From Ananas comosus (lineage: Eukaryota; Streptophyta; Magnoliopsida; Poales; Bromeliaceae), in contig NC_033630.1 in the NCBI RefSeq assembly GCF_001540865.1, positions 10,133,664 to 10,197,663 of the forward strand: DNA of 64,000 nucleotides. Reading direction: 5' to 3'. Shown piece after piece: positions 54,568 through 64,000 of this stretch. The notes beneath the pieces were generated by a model, which was not told the origin of the DNA, ran no database searches, and was given only the letters and a program-made list of their open reading frames with translations. Positions within the stretch are counted from its first letter, which is position 1; the number at the start of each line of letters is the position of its first letter. The translations under genes and the position numbers were made by a program.

Positions 54568-55073
54568 TTGCCTATATATCCTTCAAAACTTCGAAAATAT
54601 CTCATTTACCTCTGTTTTTTTTTTCTTTCTAATATACCCCTCATATGTTCCTCCGTTATTTCAAAATGCCCCTACAGTTAATTATCATCCGTTAAGTTAA
54701 TTTGGGTTAAACGTGAGTTAAATATCTATCACAGTTTAAAAAAATTAAAATGTCACTTTTGACCTTAACTTTCGGGCAAATAAAAAATATTAGTGATGGT
54801 AGAAGATTATATTTGAAAAGACCAAAAAGCAAAATACTTTTTCTGCTCCTAACTTAAGGGCAAATAAGAAAAGTGGGTGCTGATAGAAGGGTATATTTGA
54901 AAGGGCAAAATAGTAATTTTATAGAGATAATAGAGTTCATTAACAGATTTTAACTCTAGAGACATATTTGAAATAAGTTGAAACGTAAAAAGGTATTTTC
55001 AATATTAGCCTTCTAAGAGAGGGTAAATCAGAAAGTCGGGAACTTTTCAGAGATATATAAACAATTGTCCCTA
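54568..55073. mobile_element. MITE nested in the Tourist-like element
   Basis: The left end AATTGCCTATATATCCTTC and the inverse of the right end CAATTGTTTATATATCTCTG match each other and the element at 15010-15555. It interrupts the Tourist sequence just after GAGTTACATAAT. It is non-coding. Confidence 0.7.
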
Positions 55074-55204
55074 TGTAATATTATAGAGTATTTCGATATA
55101 TCCAGATATCCTGAATTTCTAAATGAGATTACTACTGATGCTATATTAGTGCGTTTGGTTTAATGCAATAATGTAATACTGGATTGCAGTGTTTATAGCA
55201 TTAC

Positions 55205-56250
55205 TAAAGGTGTTCGTGGATCGGATCGATTCTGGGTAGTTGATATACTGTACCTGCACCCAAAAACAAAATGGTTAGAAAAAAAAAAATATACGCTACC
55301 CATTTAACTTCGAGTCGAGTTTGGGTCTGGATACTTAAGTTACTAATATACCTATCGGATCTATTTGAACGGATCTGGATAGTGACTATCCGTATACTAC
55401 CCATTCGAGATCGGGTATGGGTCAGATCTAAATCGAGTGCGAATACCCGTATACATTGATTTTTTTTTTTATAGACTTTATTAAATTGTCTAAGCAAAAC
55501 TTGTATCGGTCATTATATTGACTGATTAAAAAATCTAAAATTCAAAACAATTTCATATGTAAACACACAAAAATAGGAAAATTATGATACCATATTATAA
55601 ATAAAGATAATATAACTTGTGATAAATACTAATATTATATACTAACATTAAAAAAAAAGAAAACAAAAGAATCAGAAAATTTACTAAACAGAATATCCAT
55701 TAAAAAAATAGGTTGTTGACTATAATTGGAGAAGGGATTTAGGAAAAACCCACCTGTGCCACACTTGTACAGAATTAATATCACTGATGATGATGATGAT
55801 AGAAATATTATTTCACTAAAAACTCTTAGAAGGAAATGAAATAAAAAAAACAAAGAGTAAATAACAAAGAGTAAAAAGATTAGGAAAAAAAAAGAGTAAA
55901 AGAGCGGCTAGCATTTCAATGTTTTACTAGGATGAAAATACTTAGAGACCCTTCATCTATAAGTTCTAATAAAATTGATCCATCAACTTCAAATGTTCAA
56001 ATCTTTTTTATTTACTATCAGATATTTCATCTGATTTGGGTCCGGATTTGAAAACTATTTCGGACTCTACCCATTTAAAAGTTGGATTCGGGTCGGGTCC
56101 AAATCGGGTATGGGTATAAAATATCCAAGTCCATATCCGAAACTTTAATAAGTAATTTTTTTTATCCGTATACAATTTATTTTTTATCGGGTCCGGATAG
56201 AGTCCGGGTAGGGTCTGGATCGGGTATGGCATATCGAATATTTTTGACAG
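55205..56250. repeat. Repeat with GGGTCCGG-rich arms, nested
   Basis: 55205-55455 is rich in GGATCGG, GGGTATGGGTC and CCGTATAC words, and 56030-56230 in their inverted forms (GGGTCGGGTCC, GGGTCCGGATAGAGTCCGGG). The ends GTGTTCGTGGATCGG and (inverse) ACTGTCAAAAATATTCG suggest a hAT-like fold-back insertion, but the outer ends are too diverged to be sure. The middle is AT-rich without genes. Confidence 0.45.
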
Positions 56251-56384
56251 TCTTAAACATTACTATATTTCGTTCAATTTATGAAATTCAGTAATTTTGA
56301 CAATAAAATAAAATCTATTCCAAAATTGCTCTTAACCATATTGGCAAACTTTTTTTTACTATTTATAAATAATATTTTTTTATT

Positions 56385-56775
56385 ATTTAAATAATTTAAT
56401 TTTTTAAAATTTAAAATTTGAACAAAAATGTAAATTTAATATTTTAATTTAAAATATAAATATGAAATTTATAAATTTAAAATCTTAAATTTAAATATAA
56501 ATCTAAATTTAAAATTTAAAATTTAAAATCTAAATTTAAAATTAAGAATTTAAAATACAAATTTAAATTTAAACTTAAAATTTAAAATTTTAGATTTAAA
56601 TTTAAACTTTCAAATTTTCAATTTTATATTTTTAAACTTCAAATTTAAAATTTAAATTTAATTGTAAATTTTTAATTTTTAAATTTTAAATTTGAAGTTT
56701 AAAATTTTAAAATTTAAAATTTAAAATTTAAAATTTAAAAGTTGACAATTTAAAATTTTAAATTAAAATTTTTAA
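56385..56775. repeat. Low-complexity AAATTTAAA tract
   Basis: About 390 bases consist almost entirely of permutations of AAATTTAAAATTTAAA with rare G or C. It lies inside the Tourist-like element, where the intron copy has ordinary sequence. Confidence 0.85.
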
Positions 56776-57245
56776 AATGACGTATTGAAAGTGTTTCGAT
56801 AGTTGGAGGGGTAAATTTGTAACGTTATATAACATGCAAGATTAGTTGCCTTCAGTAAATCAAGATATACACACAATTTCCCCTCAGTAATATTTTCGGT
56901 GTAATCCTGCACTATTTATAATGCTACATTACTGACCAGATTACATACCGGATAAACCAAACACGGTAATCCTTGGCAGGATTACTTGTAATCCTGCCAG
57001 GATAACCCGAACCAAATGCACCACCCTTAGTCTACAGCAACATCGTCGAAAGACTGTAAGCAACACTTTTAAGGACTTTCCTTTTAAAACTTTTCTTTTA
57101 AAAATCAGTGTGAAAAATTAGAAAAGAGAAATGATTGATTATATTACACTAGAACCTTTCAAACATTTGAAAAGAAAATTGTCAAATAAATTCTAGAGTT
57201 TCCTAACAAAGTGTAATAAAGTTGTTCTTAATATTCCTGAAAAGC

Positions 57246-57406
57246 ACCGACTGTCCCTAGAGCAAGTGGCAAAGGGCTTGGTGGTTGGTACCCGAGACCC
57301 AATTTTGAATCCTAGTTGATTCACATTTCCAGCTAAGTTTATTTCTAAATGAAATAAACGAAGCGGGTAACGTACTACCTATCTCTCAAAAAAAAAAAAA
57401 AAAAAA
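57246..57406 (+). mobile_element. tRNA-derived SINE with target-site duplication
   Basis: The order is an A-box region (CTAGAGCAAGTGGC), a decayed B-box region (TTTTGAATCCTAG), a body AAATGAAATAAACGAAGCGG, a tail GTACTACCTATCTCTC and a run of A. The 11-base TCCTGAAAAGC stands directly before (57235-57245) and after (57407-57417), a clear target-primed insertion mark. Confidence 0.9.
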
Positions 57407-57417
57407 TCCTGAAAAGC

Positions 57418-57965
57418 TGAAACAGATACAACTTACAGGATAAGCAAACACTAAATCAAGTTTGTGTTAGGCTGAGTTCGGAAGATATATTAGAGTAAAA
57501 TAATGAAAAAGTGGATAGTTTTTCACTCTAAAAAAAATTATTTAATTAACAAGCATCAACATATTAATTAAATGATAGTTCATTAAATTAATTAATTAAC
57601 TATAAACAATGTATAACATAATGGAAAAGCATATCAATTCATTAATTAACTATGAGAAATAATTTAATATGCTAATAAGTAAATATACTAATTAATTAGC
57701 TTGTTTATTTAATTACTTAATTAGTTTATTATTTAATTGATTAGATAATGTTAGTGAATTAATTAGACTAGTCAACATATTAGTTAATTAACATGAATAT
57801 TAGTCAATGATAAGCTCATTAAATAGTTTATTATTTAAGTAGCTACTTAACTATGAAGAATAAACTACTTGATCAAGTAGTTAATTAAATAGTTATACTT
57901 TGATAAGTTAAGCAGTTAATTTGTTAATGATGACACATTAAGTAGCAACGTAACACGGCTAGTAA
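57418..57965. other. AT-rich intergenic DNA
   Basis: TTAATTAA-type words are very frequent between 57540 and 57930. No gene or defined repeat unit is visible. Confidence 0.35.
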
Positions 57966-58104
57966 TTCTAATCGAGGAATAAGAGAGCAGGGCTATTCTT
58001 TCCTTTTAACGGATTATTATTAAAAATATTTATTAACTTAAGAAGAATAGTATTCCACGGAGTTTGCGTTATGTGCTGTTCGAAAACACGATTAGAGAAT
58101 AGAA

Positions 58105-58356
58105 ATTGGACTAGAATATTATTAATAGTATTTAGGTTTTTTTACTATCGAATTTTTAGCCATTCGATGAAAAATTATAGGGTTGGAGTGATAGTAGTCC
58201 CCTAAGGTTTAGTAATGGTTCCTCTAGGATTGAGTGGGTGATTGATTAAATAGTATAATCTAACGGATGGAATTGATTAAAGTGTAAATTTAACAGTTAA
58301 AAAATTGATAGCAAAAGAATTCAAATACTATTAATAGTATTCTAGCTCAACTCTAA
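58105..58356 (+). mobile_element. Short fold-back element in unit A
   Basis: The hairpin word ACTATTAATAGT is near the right end and TATTATTAATAGTATT near the left, with the family core GTGATTGATTAAATAGTATA, CTAACGGATGG. Equivalent copies lie in unit B (59230-59478) and unit D (62052-62300). Confidence 0.65.
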
Positions 58357-58538
58357 AAAATAGTTCATTTATTTCTGTAAGCAGAATCATGCTACACCTA
58401 TAGCAATGAGTAGATTAAGCTATTATTTTCCCTGTCTCTCCAACAAATAGAGAACCACGTCTAGATGCTTCTCTTTTTTAGAAACAAAAAAAATATATGG
58501 CTGTGTACTTTCATCCCAACCCCCTTTTTAGCCCAATA

Positions 58539-59008
58539 TAGGAATGTCAACGGGTCGGATTTGGGTCGAATTTTTAAAAATCTGAACCCGAATCCGAAAA
58601 CTAAATTAAAATCCGTACCGGGACCCGAACCCAGCCGGTTTTAAAAATCCATACCCATATTCGTACCTGACCAAAAACCCGAAACCCGAACCCGGATCCG
58701 GACCCGACGGCTTCGGATAATATTATATAAATAAATTATTAAATATTTATGGGATAGAAATTATTAGATATTTATATATTATATAAATAAATAAAAATAA
58801 AGTATGTATATATATAATTTATTCGGGTTTGGGTCGGGTTCGGGTTCGGGTCGGGTAAATATAAAATCTATACCCGTATTCATATCCGTCGGGTTTTTAT
58901 TTTCTATACCCATAACCGAATCCATATCCATTTAGCTCGGATAAACCAGCCCCGTTTGGGTTTAGATTCGAATAATATTTCGGATATCCATACCCATTGA
59001 CATCCCTA
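58539..59008. mobile_element. hAT-like MITE in unit A
   Basis: GCCCAATA stands on both sides (58531-58538 and 59009-59016), an 8-bp target duplication typical of hAT elements. The left end reads TAGGAATGTCAACGGGTCGG and the inverse of the right end TAGGGATGTCAATGGGTATG. The arms are rich in GGGTTCGGGTCGGG and its inverse. It is about 470 bp and non-coding. Confidence 0.85.
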
Positions 59009-59094
59009 GCCCAATAGCAGATATAGTGTTAAATGCCAAAAAACCCCTCAGAGTGTTTGGTACCTCATACGCAGACAATTTCAAAGGTGATCTN

Positions 59095-60857
59095 ATCGAG
59101 GAATAAGAAGCAGGGCTATTCTTTCCTTTTAACGGATTATTATTAAAAATATTTATTAACTTAAGAAGAATAGTATTCCACGGAGTTTGCGTTATGTGCT
59201 GTTCGAAAACACGATTAGAGAATAGAAATTGGACTAGAATACTATTAATAGTATTTAGACTTTTTTACTATCGAATTTTTAGCTATTCGATGAAAAATTA
59301 TAGGGTTTGGATGATAGTAGTTTCCTAAGATTTAGTAATGTTCCTCTAGAATTGAGTGGGTGGTTGATTGAATAGTATAATCTAACGGATGGAATTGACT
59401 AAAGTATAAATTTAACAATTAAAAAATTGATAGCAAAAAAATCTAAATACTATTAATAGTATTCTAACTCAACTCGAAAAAATAGTTCATTTATTTCTGT
59501 AAGCAGAATCATACTACACCTAAAGCAATGAGTAGATTAAGCTATTATTTTCCCTGTCTCTCCAACAAATAGAGAACCACGTCTAGATGCTTCTCTTTTT
59601 TAGAAACAAAAAAAAATATATGGCTGTGTACTTGCACCCCAACCCCCTTTTTGCCCAATATTGGGATGTCAACGGATCATGTTTGGGTCGGATTTTTAAA
59701 AATTCGAATCCGAATCCGAAAACTAAATTAAAACCCGTATCCGGACCCGAATCCGGCAGGTTTTAAAAATTCATACCCATATCCGTACCCGACCAAAAAC
59801 TCGAAATCCGAACCTGGATCTGGACCCGACGGGTTCGAATAATATTATATAAATAAATTATTAAATATTTATGGGATAAAAATTATTAAATATTTATATA
59901 TTATATAAATAAATAAAAATAAAGTATGTATATATATAATTTATTCGGGTTTGGGTCGGGTTCGGGTTTGGATTCGGATTCGGGTCGGGTAAATACAAAA
60001 TCTATACCCGTATTCATATCCGCCGGGTTTTTATTTTCTATACCCATAACCGAATCCATATCCGTTTAGCTCGGATAAACCAGCCCCGTTCCGGTTTGGA
60101 TTAGAATAATATTTCAAGTATTCATACCCATCGACATCCCTAGCCCAATAGCAGATATAGTGTTAAATGCCAAAAAACCCCTCAGAGTGTTTGGTACCAC
60201 ATACGCAGACAATTTCAAAGGTGATCTTCTATATATCAGTTATATTACATCATCTTTATCACAAATCAATCAAATCTCTTCTTTGAAGAAAAAAGTATGA
60301 TAAAATTTTTTTAAAAAAGAGCCACGATGGAATGGGCGAATTTCACAAAAGTAATTTGATTGGCTGAACACTTAGATGAGCTGGTGTAACTGCGACACTT
60401 TTTTTAAACTTTTTCACAATTTAGAGAGCACTAGCCACATCAAAAGGTTTACCCATCTAAGAAGGCTACAAAATATTGGGTGGTTTTTGGGTGATATGGT
60501 GCACAAAGTGTAGGCAAATTTTGTTCACATATAAAAGTGACTTTTTTCCTTCCCGTATCTTATTTCGGCCTCTTGTGCTCGCTCATCGCCTTTTCCGCTG
60601 TGTTGTCTTGTGAAACTTGTCTTTTTTTAGAAAATAATTTTGCACTAGACCCCAGATAACCTAACACTGCCTTCTTTTGTTCCTGTTCATTTATTATGTA
60701 GATATATACTTTTCACTAACCCTACGTACCCTAATTAATTAGCATTAATTTTCAACTTATTAACATACTATTTTTCTCTACGAAAAATGATTGGATAAAT
60801 TAAATTTTGAAATTAGAGCTCTATCTATGTTCTATGTCTATATATACTTATGATGTA
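59095..60857 (+). repeat. Repeated unit B (longer)
   Basis: This repeats unit A from its start and then continues beyond where unit A stops: CTATATATCAGTTATATTAC, AAATCAATCAAATCTCTTC, GGCTGAACACTTAGATGAGC, then CTTATTTCGGCCTCTTGTGC. The continuation is repeated again in unit D. Confidence 0.85.
59661..60142. mobile_element. hAT-like MITE in unit B
   Basis: The same element as in unit A, with GCCCAATA at 59653-59660 and 60143-60150. The left end is TTGGGATGTCAACGGATC and the right end is CGACATCCCTA. Confidence 0.85.
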
Positions 60858-61300
60858 ATGCAACAATCCGCCCCACTAGTAATAATAACTCGTTGGGCCA
60901 AACCACTAACCCAAAAATATTTAAGCCTAATTATTATTATCATGGTGGAGTTCTCGTCAATCCTAAACATACACAGCGTAGCCTAAGGTGAGACTTGTCT
61001 CGCTAATCTTGTCATTCCGACTCTGACTTAATCTGTCAATCACCGAGTTTCGCTAACCTTGTCATTCTGACTCTGACTTAGTCTGTTAATCACCGACCCT
61101 ATCCTAGTCTGTCATTCCGACTCTGACTCGATCAAGACTTATCTCACACTTTCGGTTGGTGAACTAACTCTGATATCAAATATAATGATCCGACCCACTA
61201 GAAATAATAACTTGTTGGGTCCAAAATACCGGCCCAAAATATTTAAACTCAGTTATTATTATTATTGTGGAGTTCTCTCATATATCAAATGACAGCAGCA
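60858..61300. repeat. Two copies of an LTR-like repeat (relative of 1679-2160)
   Basis: 60864-60962 and 61187-61282 share CCACTAGNAATAATAACT, TTGTTGGG, GCCCAAAATATTTAA and GTTATTATTATTATNGTGGA. Between them TGAGACTTGTCTCGCTAA and repeated TGTCATTCCGACTCTGACT phrases occur, as near 1895-1920. They resemble LTR fragments, without a coding region. Confidence 0.55.
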
Positions 61301-61339
61301 TTTTCATCCAATGTGGAACCATTGGAGTGTCACATATAA

Positions 61340-61600
61340 GTTTCCAATATTAATTGTGCTTCTAAATTATTTTCGATAATGAGAATTGTTAATTAGCAAT
61401 CAATCGCCTTGGTTAGATCAAAGACAGAGTATGTGAAGCATCTAGAAAATAATTTTTTTAAATTCTTTTATATAATGTAATCAAAAGGGCTCAAAATATC
61501 AATTGCTGAAAATATAAATCTTATAAAAATGATGTTATAATAATAAAATTTTAGATAGAAATATTGATCTCATCTTAGATAATATAAATTATTAGAGTGC
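61340..61600 (+). mobile_element. Long fold-back element, fragment
   Basis: TGCTTCTAAATTATTTTCGA and later internal words (AAAATTTTAGATAGAAATAT, TTGATCTCATCTTAGATA) match the long family. The right arm is absent. Confidence 0.45.
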
Positions 61601-61727
61601 TTAATTAGTTATTTGGACTCGAGTGATCTAAATTTAAATTGGGTTGCTTCTCACAGGAGTATGGATATAGATAGTCCATGCATGTATTATATGGAGAAAG
61701 TGATTTAATTAGATGGTGATAATTTAN

Positions 61728-61974
61728 ATTCATATCCGTCGGGTTTTTATTTTCTATACCCATAACCGAATCCATATCCATTTAGCTCGGATAAACCAGC
61801 CCCGTTTGGGTTTAGATTCGAATAAAATTTCGGATATCCATACCCATCGACATCCCTAGCCCAATAGCAGATATAGTGTTAAATGCCAAAAAACCCCTCA
61901 GAGTGTTTGGTACCTCATACGCAGACAATTTCAAAGGTGATCTTCTATATAACAGTTATATTACATCATCTTTA
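61728..61974 (+). repeat. Repeated unit C, partial, starting at a single N
   Basis: Directly after the N at 61727 the sequence enters the repeated unit in the right half of the hAT-like MITE. It runs to GCCCAATA and on to TTATATTACATCATCTTTA, then joins the middle of unit D. Confidence 0.8.
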
Positions 61975-62435
61975 ACTTAAGAAGAATAGTATTCCACGGA
62001 GTTTGCGTTATGTGCTGTTCGAAAACACGATTAGAGAATAGAAATTGGACTGGAATACTATTAATAGTATTTAGACTTTTTTACTATCGAATTTTTAACC
62101 ATTTGATAAAAAATTATAGGGTTGGGGTGATAGTAGTCCCCTACTAAGGTTTAGTAGTGGTCCCTTTAGGATTGAGTGGGTGGTTGATTGAATCGAATAA
62201 ATGTAACGGGTGGAATTGATTAAAGTATAAATTTAACGATTAAAAAATTGATAGTAAAAAAACCCAAATACTATTAATAGTGTTCAGCTCAACTCTAAAA
62301 AATAGTTCATTTATTTCTGTAAGCAGAATCATACTACACCTATAGCAATGAGTAGATTAAGCTATTATTTTCCGTCTCTCCAACAAATAGAGAACCACGT
62401 CTAGATGCTTCTCTTTTTTAGAAACAAAAAATATA

Positions 62436-62792
62436 GGGAAAACTTCAAAAACCCCCCCTGTGGTTTCGTGCATTCTCACTTTGCTACCCTGTGGTTTAAA
62501 ACGTATCAATTTGCCCCCCTGTGGTTTTGTTTTTATCTTTTTGTTATCAATTTTATTATTATTTTTTTTTAAAATCAGTGACAAAGTTAAAATTAAAGGA
62601 TACTAAAGTGACTATTCGATAAATATAGATGGTTATCTGAAGTTTTTTATATATAATTTAACGAAATATTAACGAACAAGCTTCCGAAAAGATAAAAATG
62701 AAACCACAAGGGGGTAAATTAATACGTTTTAAACCACAGAGTAGCAAAGTGAGAATGCACGAAACCACATGGGGGGTTTTTGAAGTTTTCCC
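62436..62792. mobile_element. MULE-type MITE with 9-bp target duplication
   Basis: Near-perfect terminal inverted repeats of about 90 bases: the left starts GGGAAAACTTCAAAAACCCC and the inverse of the right end reads the same. They continue TGTGGTTTCGTGCATTCTCA in both. AAAAATATA stands on each side (62427-62435 and 62793-62801). Units A and B show the same site without the element. It is 357 bp and non-coding. Confidence 0.92.
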
Positions 62793-62844
62793 AAAAATAT
62801 ATATGGCTATGTACTTTCATCCCAAACCCCTTTTTGGCCCAATA

Positions 62845-63314
62845 TAGGGAAATCAACGGGTCGGGTTTGGATCGGATTTTTAAAAATCTGAATTCGAACC
62901 CGAAAACTAAATTAAAATCCATACCCGGATTCGAACTCGGCGGGTTTTAAAAATCCATACCCATATCCGTATCCGACCAAAAACCCGAAACCCAAACCCG
63001 AATCCAGATCCGACGGGTTCGGGTAATATTATATAAATAAATTATTAAATATTTATGGGATAAAAATTATTAAATATTTATATATTATATAAATAAATAA
63101 AAATAAAGTATGTATATATATAATTTATTCGGGTTTGGATCGAGTTCGGGTTCGGGTCGGGTAAATACAAAATCTATACCTGTATTCATATTCGTCAGGT
63201 TTTTATTTTTTATATCCATAACCGAATCCATACCCGTTTAGCTCGGGTAAACCGGCTCCGTTCGGATTCGGGCTCGGATGATATTTCGGGTATCCATACC
63301 CATCGATATCCCTA
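62845..63314. mobile_element. hAT-like MITE in unit D
   Basis: The same family as in units A and B, flanked by GCCCAATA at 62837-62844 and 63315-63322. The left end is TAGGGAAATCAACGGGTCGG. Confidence 0.85.
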
Positions 63315-64000
63315 GCCCAATAGCAGCTATAGTGTTAAATGCCAAAAAACCCCTCAAAGTGTTTGGTACCTCATACGCAGACAATTTCAAAGGCGATCTT
63401 CTATACAGCAGTTATATTACATCATCTTTATCACAAATCAATCAAATCTCTTCTTTGAAGAAAAAAGTATGATAAAATTTTAAAAAAAAAAATGCCGCGA
63501 CAGAATGGGCGAATTTCACAAAAGTAATTTGATTGGCTGAACACTTAGATGAGCTGGTGTAACTGCGACACTTTTTTAAACTTTTTCACAATTTAGAGAG
63601 CACTAGCCACATCAAAAGGTTTACACATCTAATAAGGCTACAAAATATTGGGTGGTTTTTGGGTGATACGGTGCACAAAGTGTAGGCAAATTTTGTTCAC
63701 ATATAAAAGTGACTTTTTTCCTTCCCATATCTTATTTCGGCCTCTTGTGCTCGCTCATCGCCTTTTCCGCTGTGTTGTCTTGTGAAACTTGTTTTTTTTT
63801 AGAAAATAATTTTGCACTAGACCCCAGAAAACCTAACACTGCCTCCTTTTGTTCCTGTTCATTTATTATGTAGATATATACTTTTCACTAACCCTACGTA
63901 CCCTCATTAATTAGCATTAATTTTCAACTTATTAACATGCTATTTTTCTCTACGAAAAATGATTGGATAAATTAATTTTTGAAATTAGAGCTCTATCTAT

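Larger units (their letters stand above)
54533..57026. mobile_element. Tourist-like element with nested insertions
   Basis: The left end CAGCGTGTTTGGTTCGAGTT and the inverse of the right end (GGGTGGTGCATTTGGTTCGG) are flanked by TTA (54530-54532 and 57027-57029). The sequence 55076-55200 aligns with the left part of the MTP intron element (GAGATTACTACTGATGCT, GCGTTTGGTTTAAT) and 56830-57020 with its right part. The extra length comes from the MITE at 54568-55073, the repeat at 55205-56250 and an AT-only tract. Confidence 0.8.
57971..59093 (+). repeat. Repeated unit A, ending at a single N
   Basis: The unit starts ATCGAGGAATAAGAGAGCAG and contains, in order: TAGTATTCCACGGAGTTTGC, a short fold-back element (about 58105-58356), the hAT-like MITE, and ATACGCAGACAATTTCAAAG. 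The lone N at 59094 follows, and then the same start occurs again. Confidence 0.85.
61975..64000 (+). repeat. Repeated unit D, running off the window
   Basis: It starts ACTTAAGAAGAATAGTATTC and follows unit B to the window end (offset about 3165). It carries its own MULE MITE insertion at 62436-62792. Confidence 0.85.

Overview
The window reads as AT-rich nuclear plant DNA, most likely from a monocot. It has two convincing host genes, one of them with classical GT-AG introns, dense nests of small transposons, L1-type LINE tails with partner SINEs, and no operon-like organisation. Pineapple or a relative is only a guess, based on the look of the repeat families.

Host genes. (1) A six-exon gene on the + strand (coding 32673-38367) encodes a 391-residue cation diffusion facilitator of the plant Mn-CDF group, resembling MTP9/MTP10. 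All five introns keep frame, both DxxxD metal motifs are present, and a TATA box lies upstream. Intron 4 carries a Tourist-like MITE. (2) A single-exon gene on the - strand (41629-41940) encodes a 103-residue CLE peptide precursor ending in a CLE-type dodecapeptide. A possible first exon of an unrecognised gene lies at 22956-23090. No rRNA, intact tRNA or CRISPR array is visible.

Layout. 1-2640: LTR-like repeat sequence. 3466-3780: decayed CACTA-type transposase tail. 4757-10865: fold-back elements, a 498-base gap and an indel-rich copy of a 3 kb block, including a LINE remnant, that recurs at 13260-17035. 11265-13635: duplicated fold-back block joined by one N. 15640-17285 and 21188-21663: L1-type LINE 3' ends. 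18267-28612: MITEs, fold-back elements and a broken retrotransposon gag. 29500-32142: SINEs and a CACTA-like element. 32300-38650: the MTP gene. 39000-41450: fold-back element and AT-rich DNA. 41629-42060: CLE gene. 42300-51560: cluster of fold-back elements sitting in (TA)n and (GA)n tracts, with a 25-base gap. 51988-53842: Pack-MULE-like element carrying fragments of two host genes (geranylgeranyl reductase and a LEA_2-type protein). 54533-57026: Tourist-like element with nested insertions. 57246-57406: SINE with an 11-bp target-site duplication. 57970-64000: repeated units carrying a hAT-like MITE, one of which also has a MULE MITE inserted, with empty sites in its sister units.

The most interesting signals are the Pack-MULE with two captured gene fragments, the shared 3' tail of LINEs and SINEs (a likely mobilisation partnership), the fold-back superfamily whose terminal hairpin words change together at both ends, and repeated evidence that N junctions coincide with local duplications, which may be assembly artefacts.
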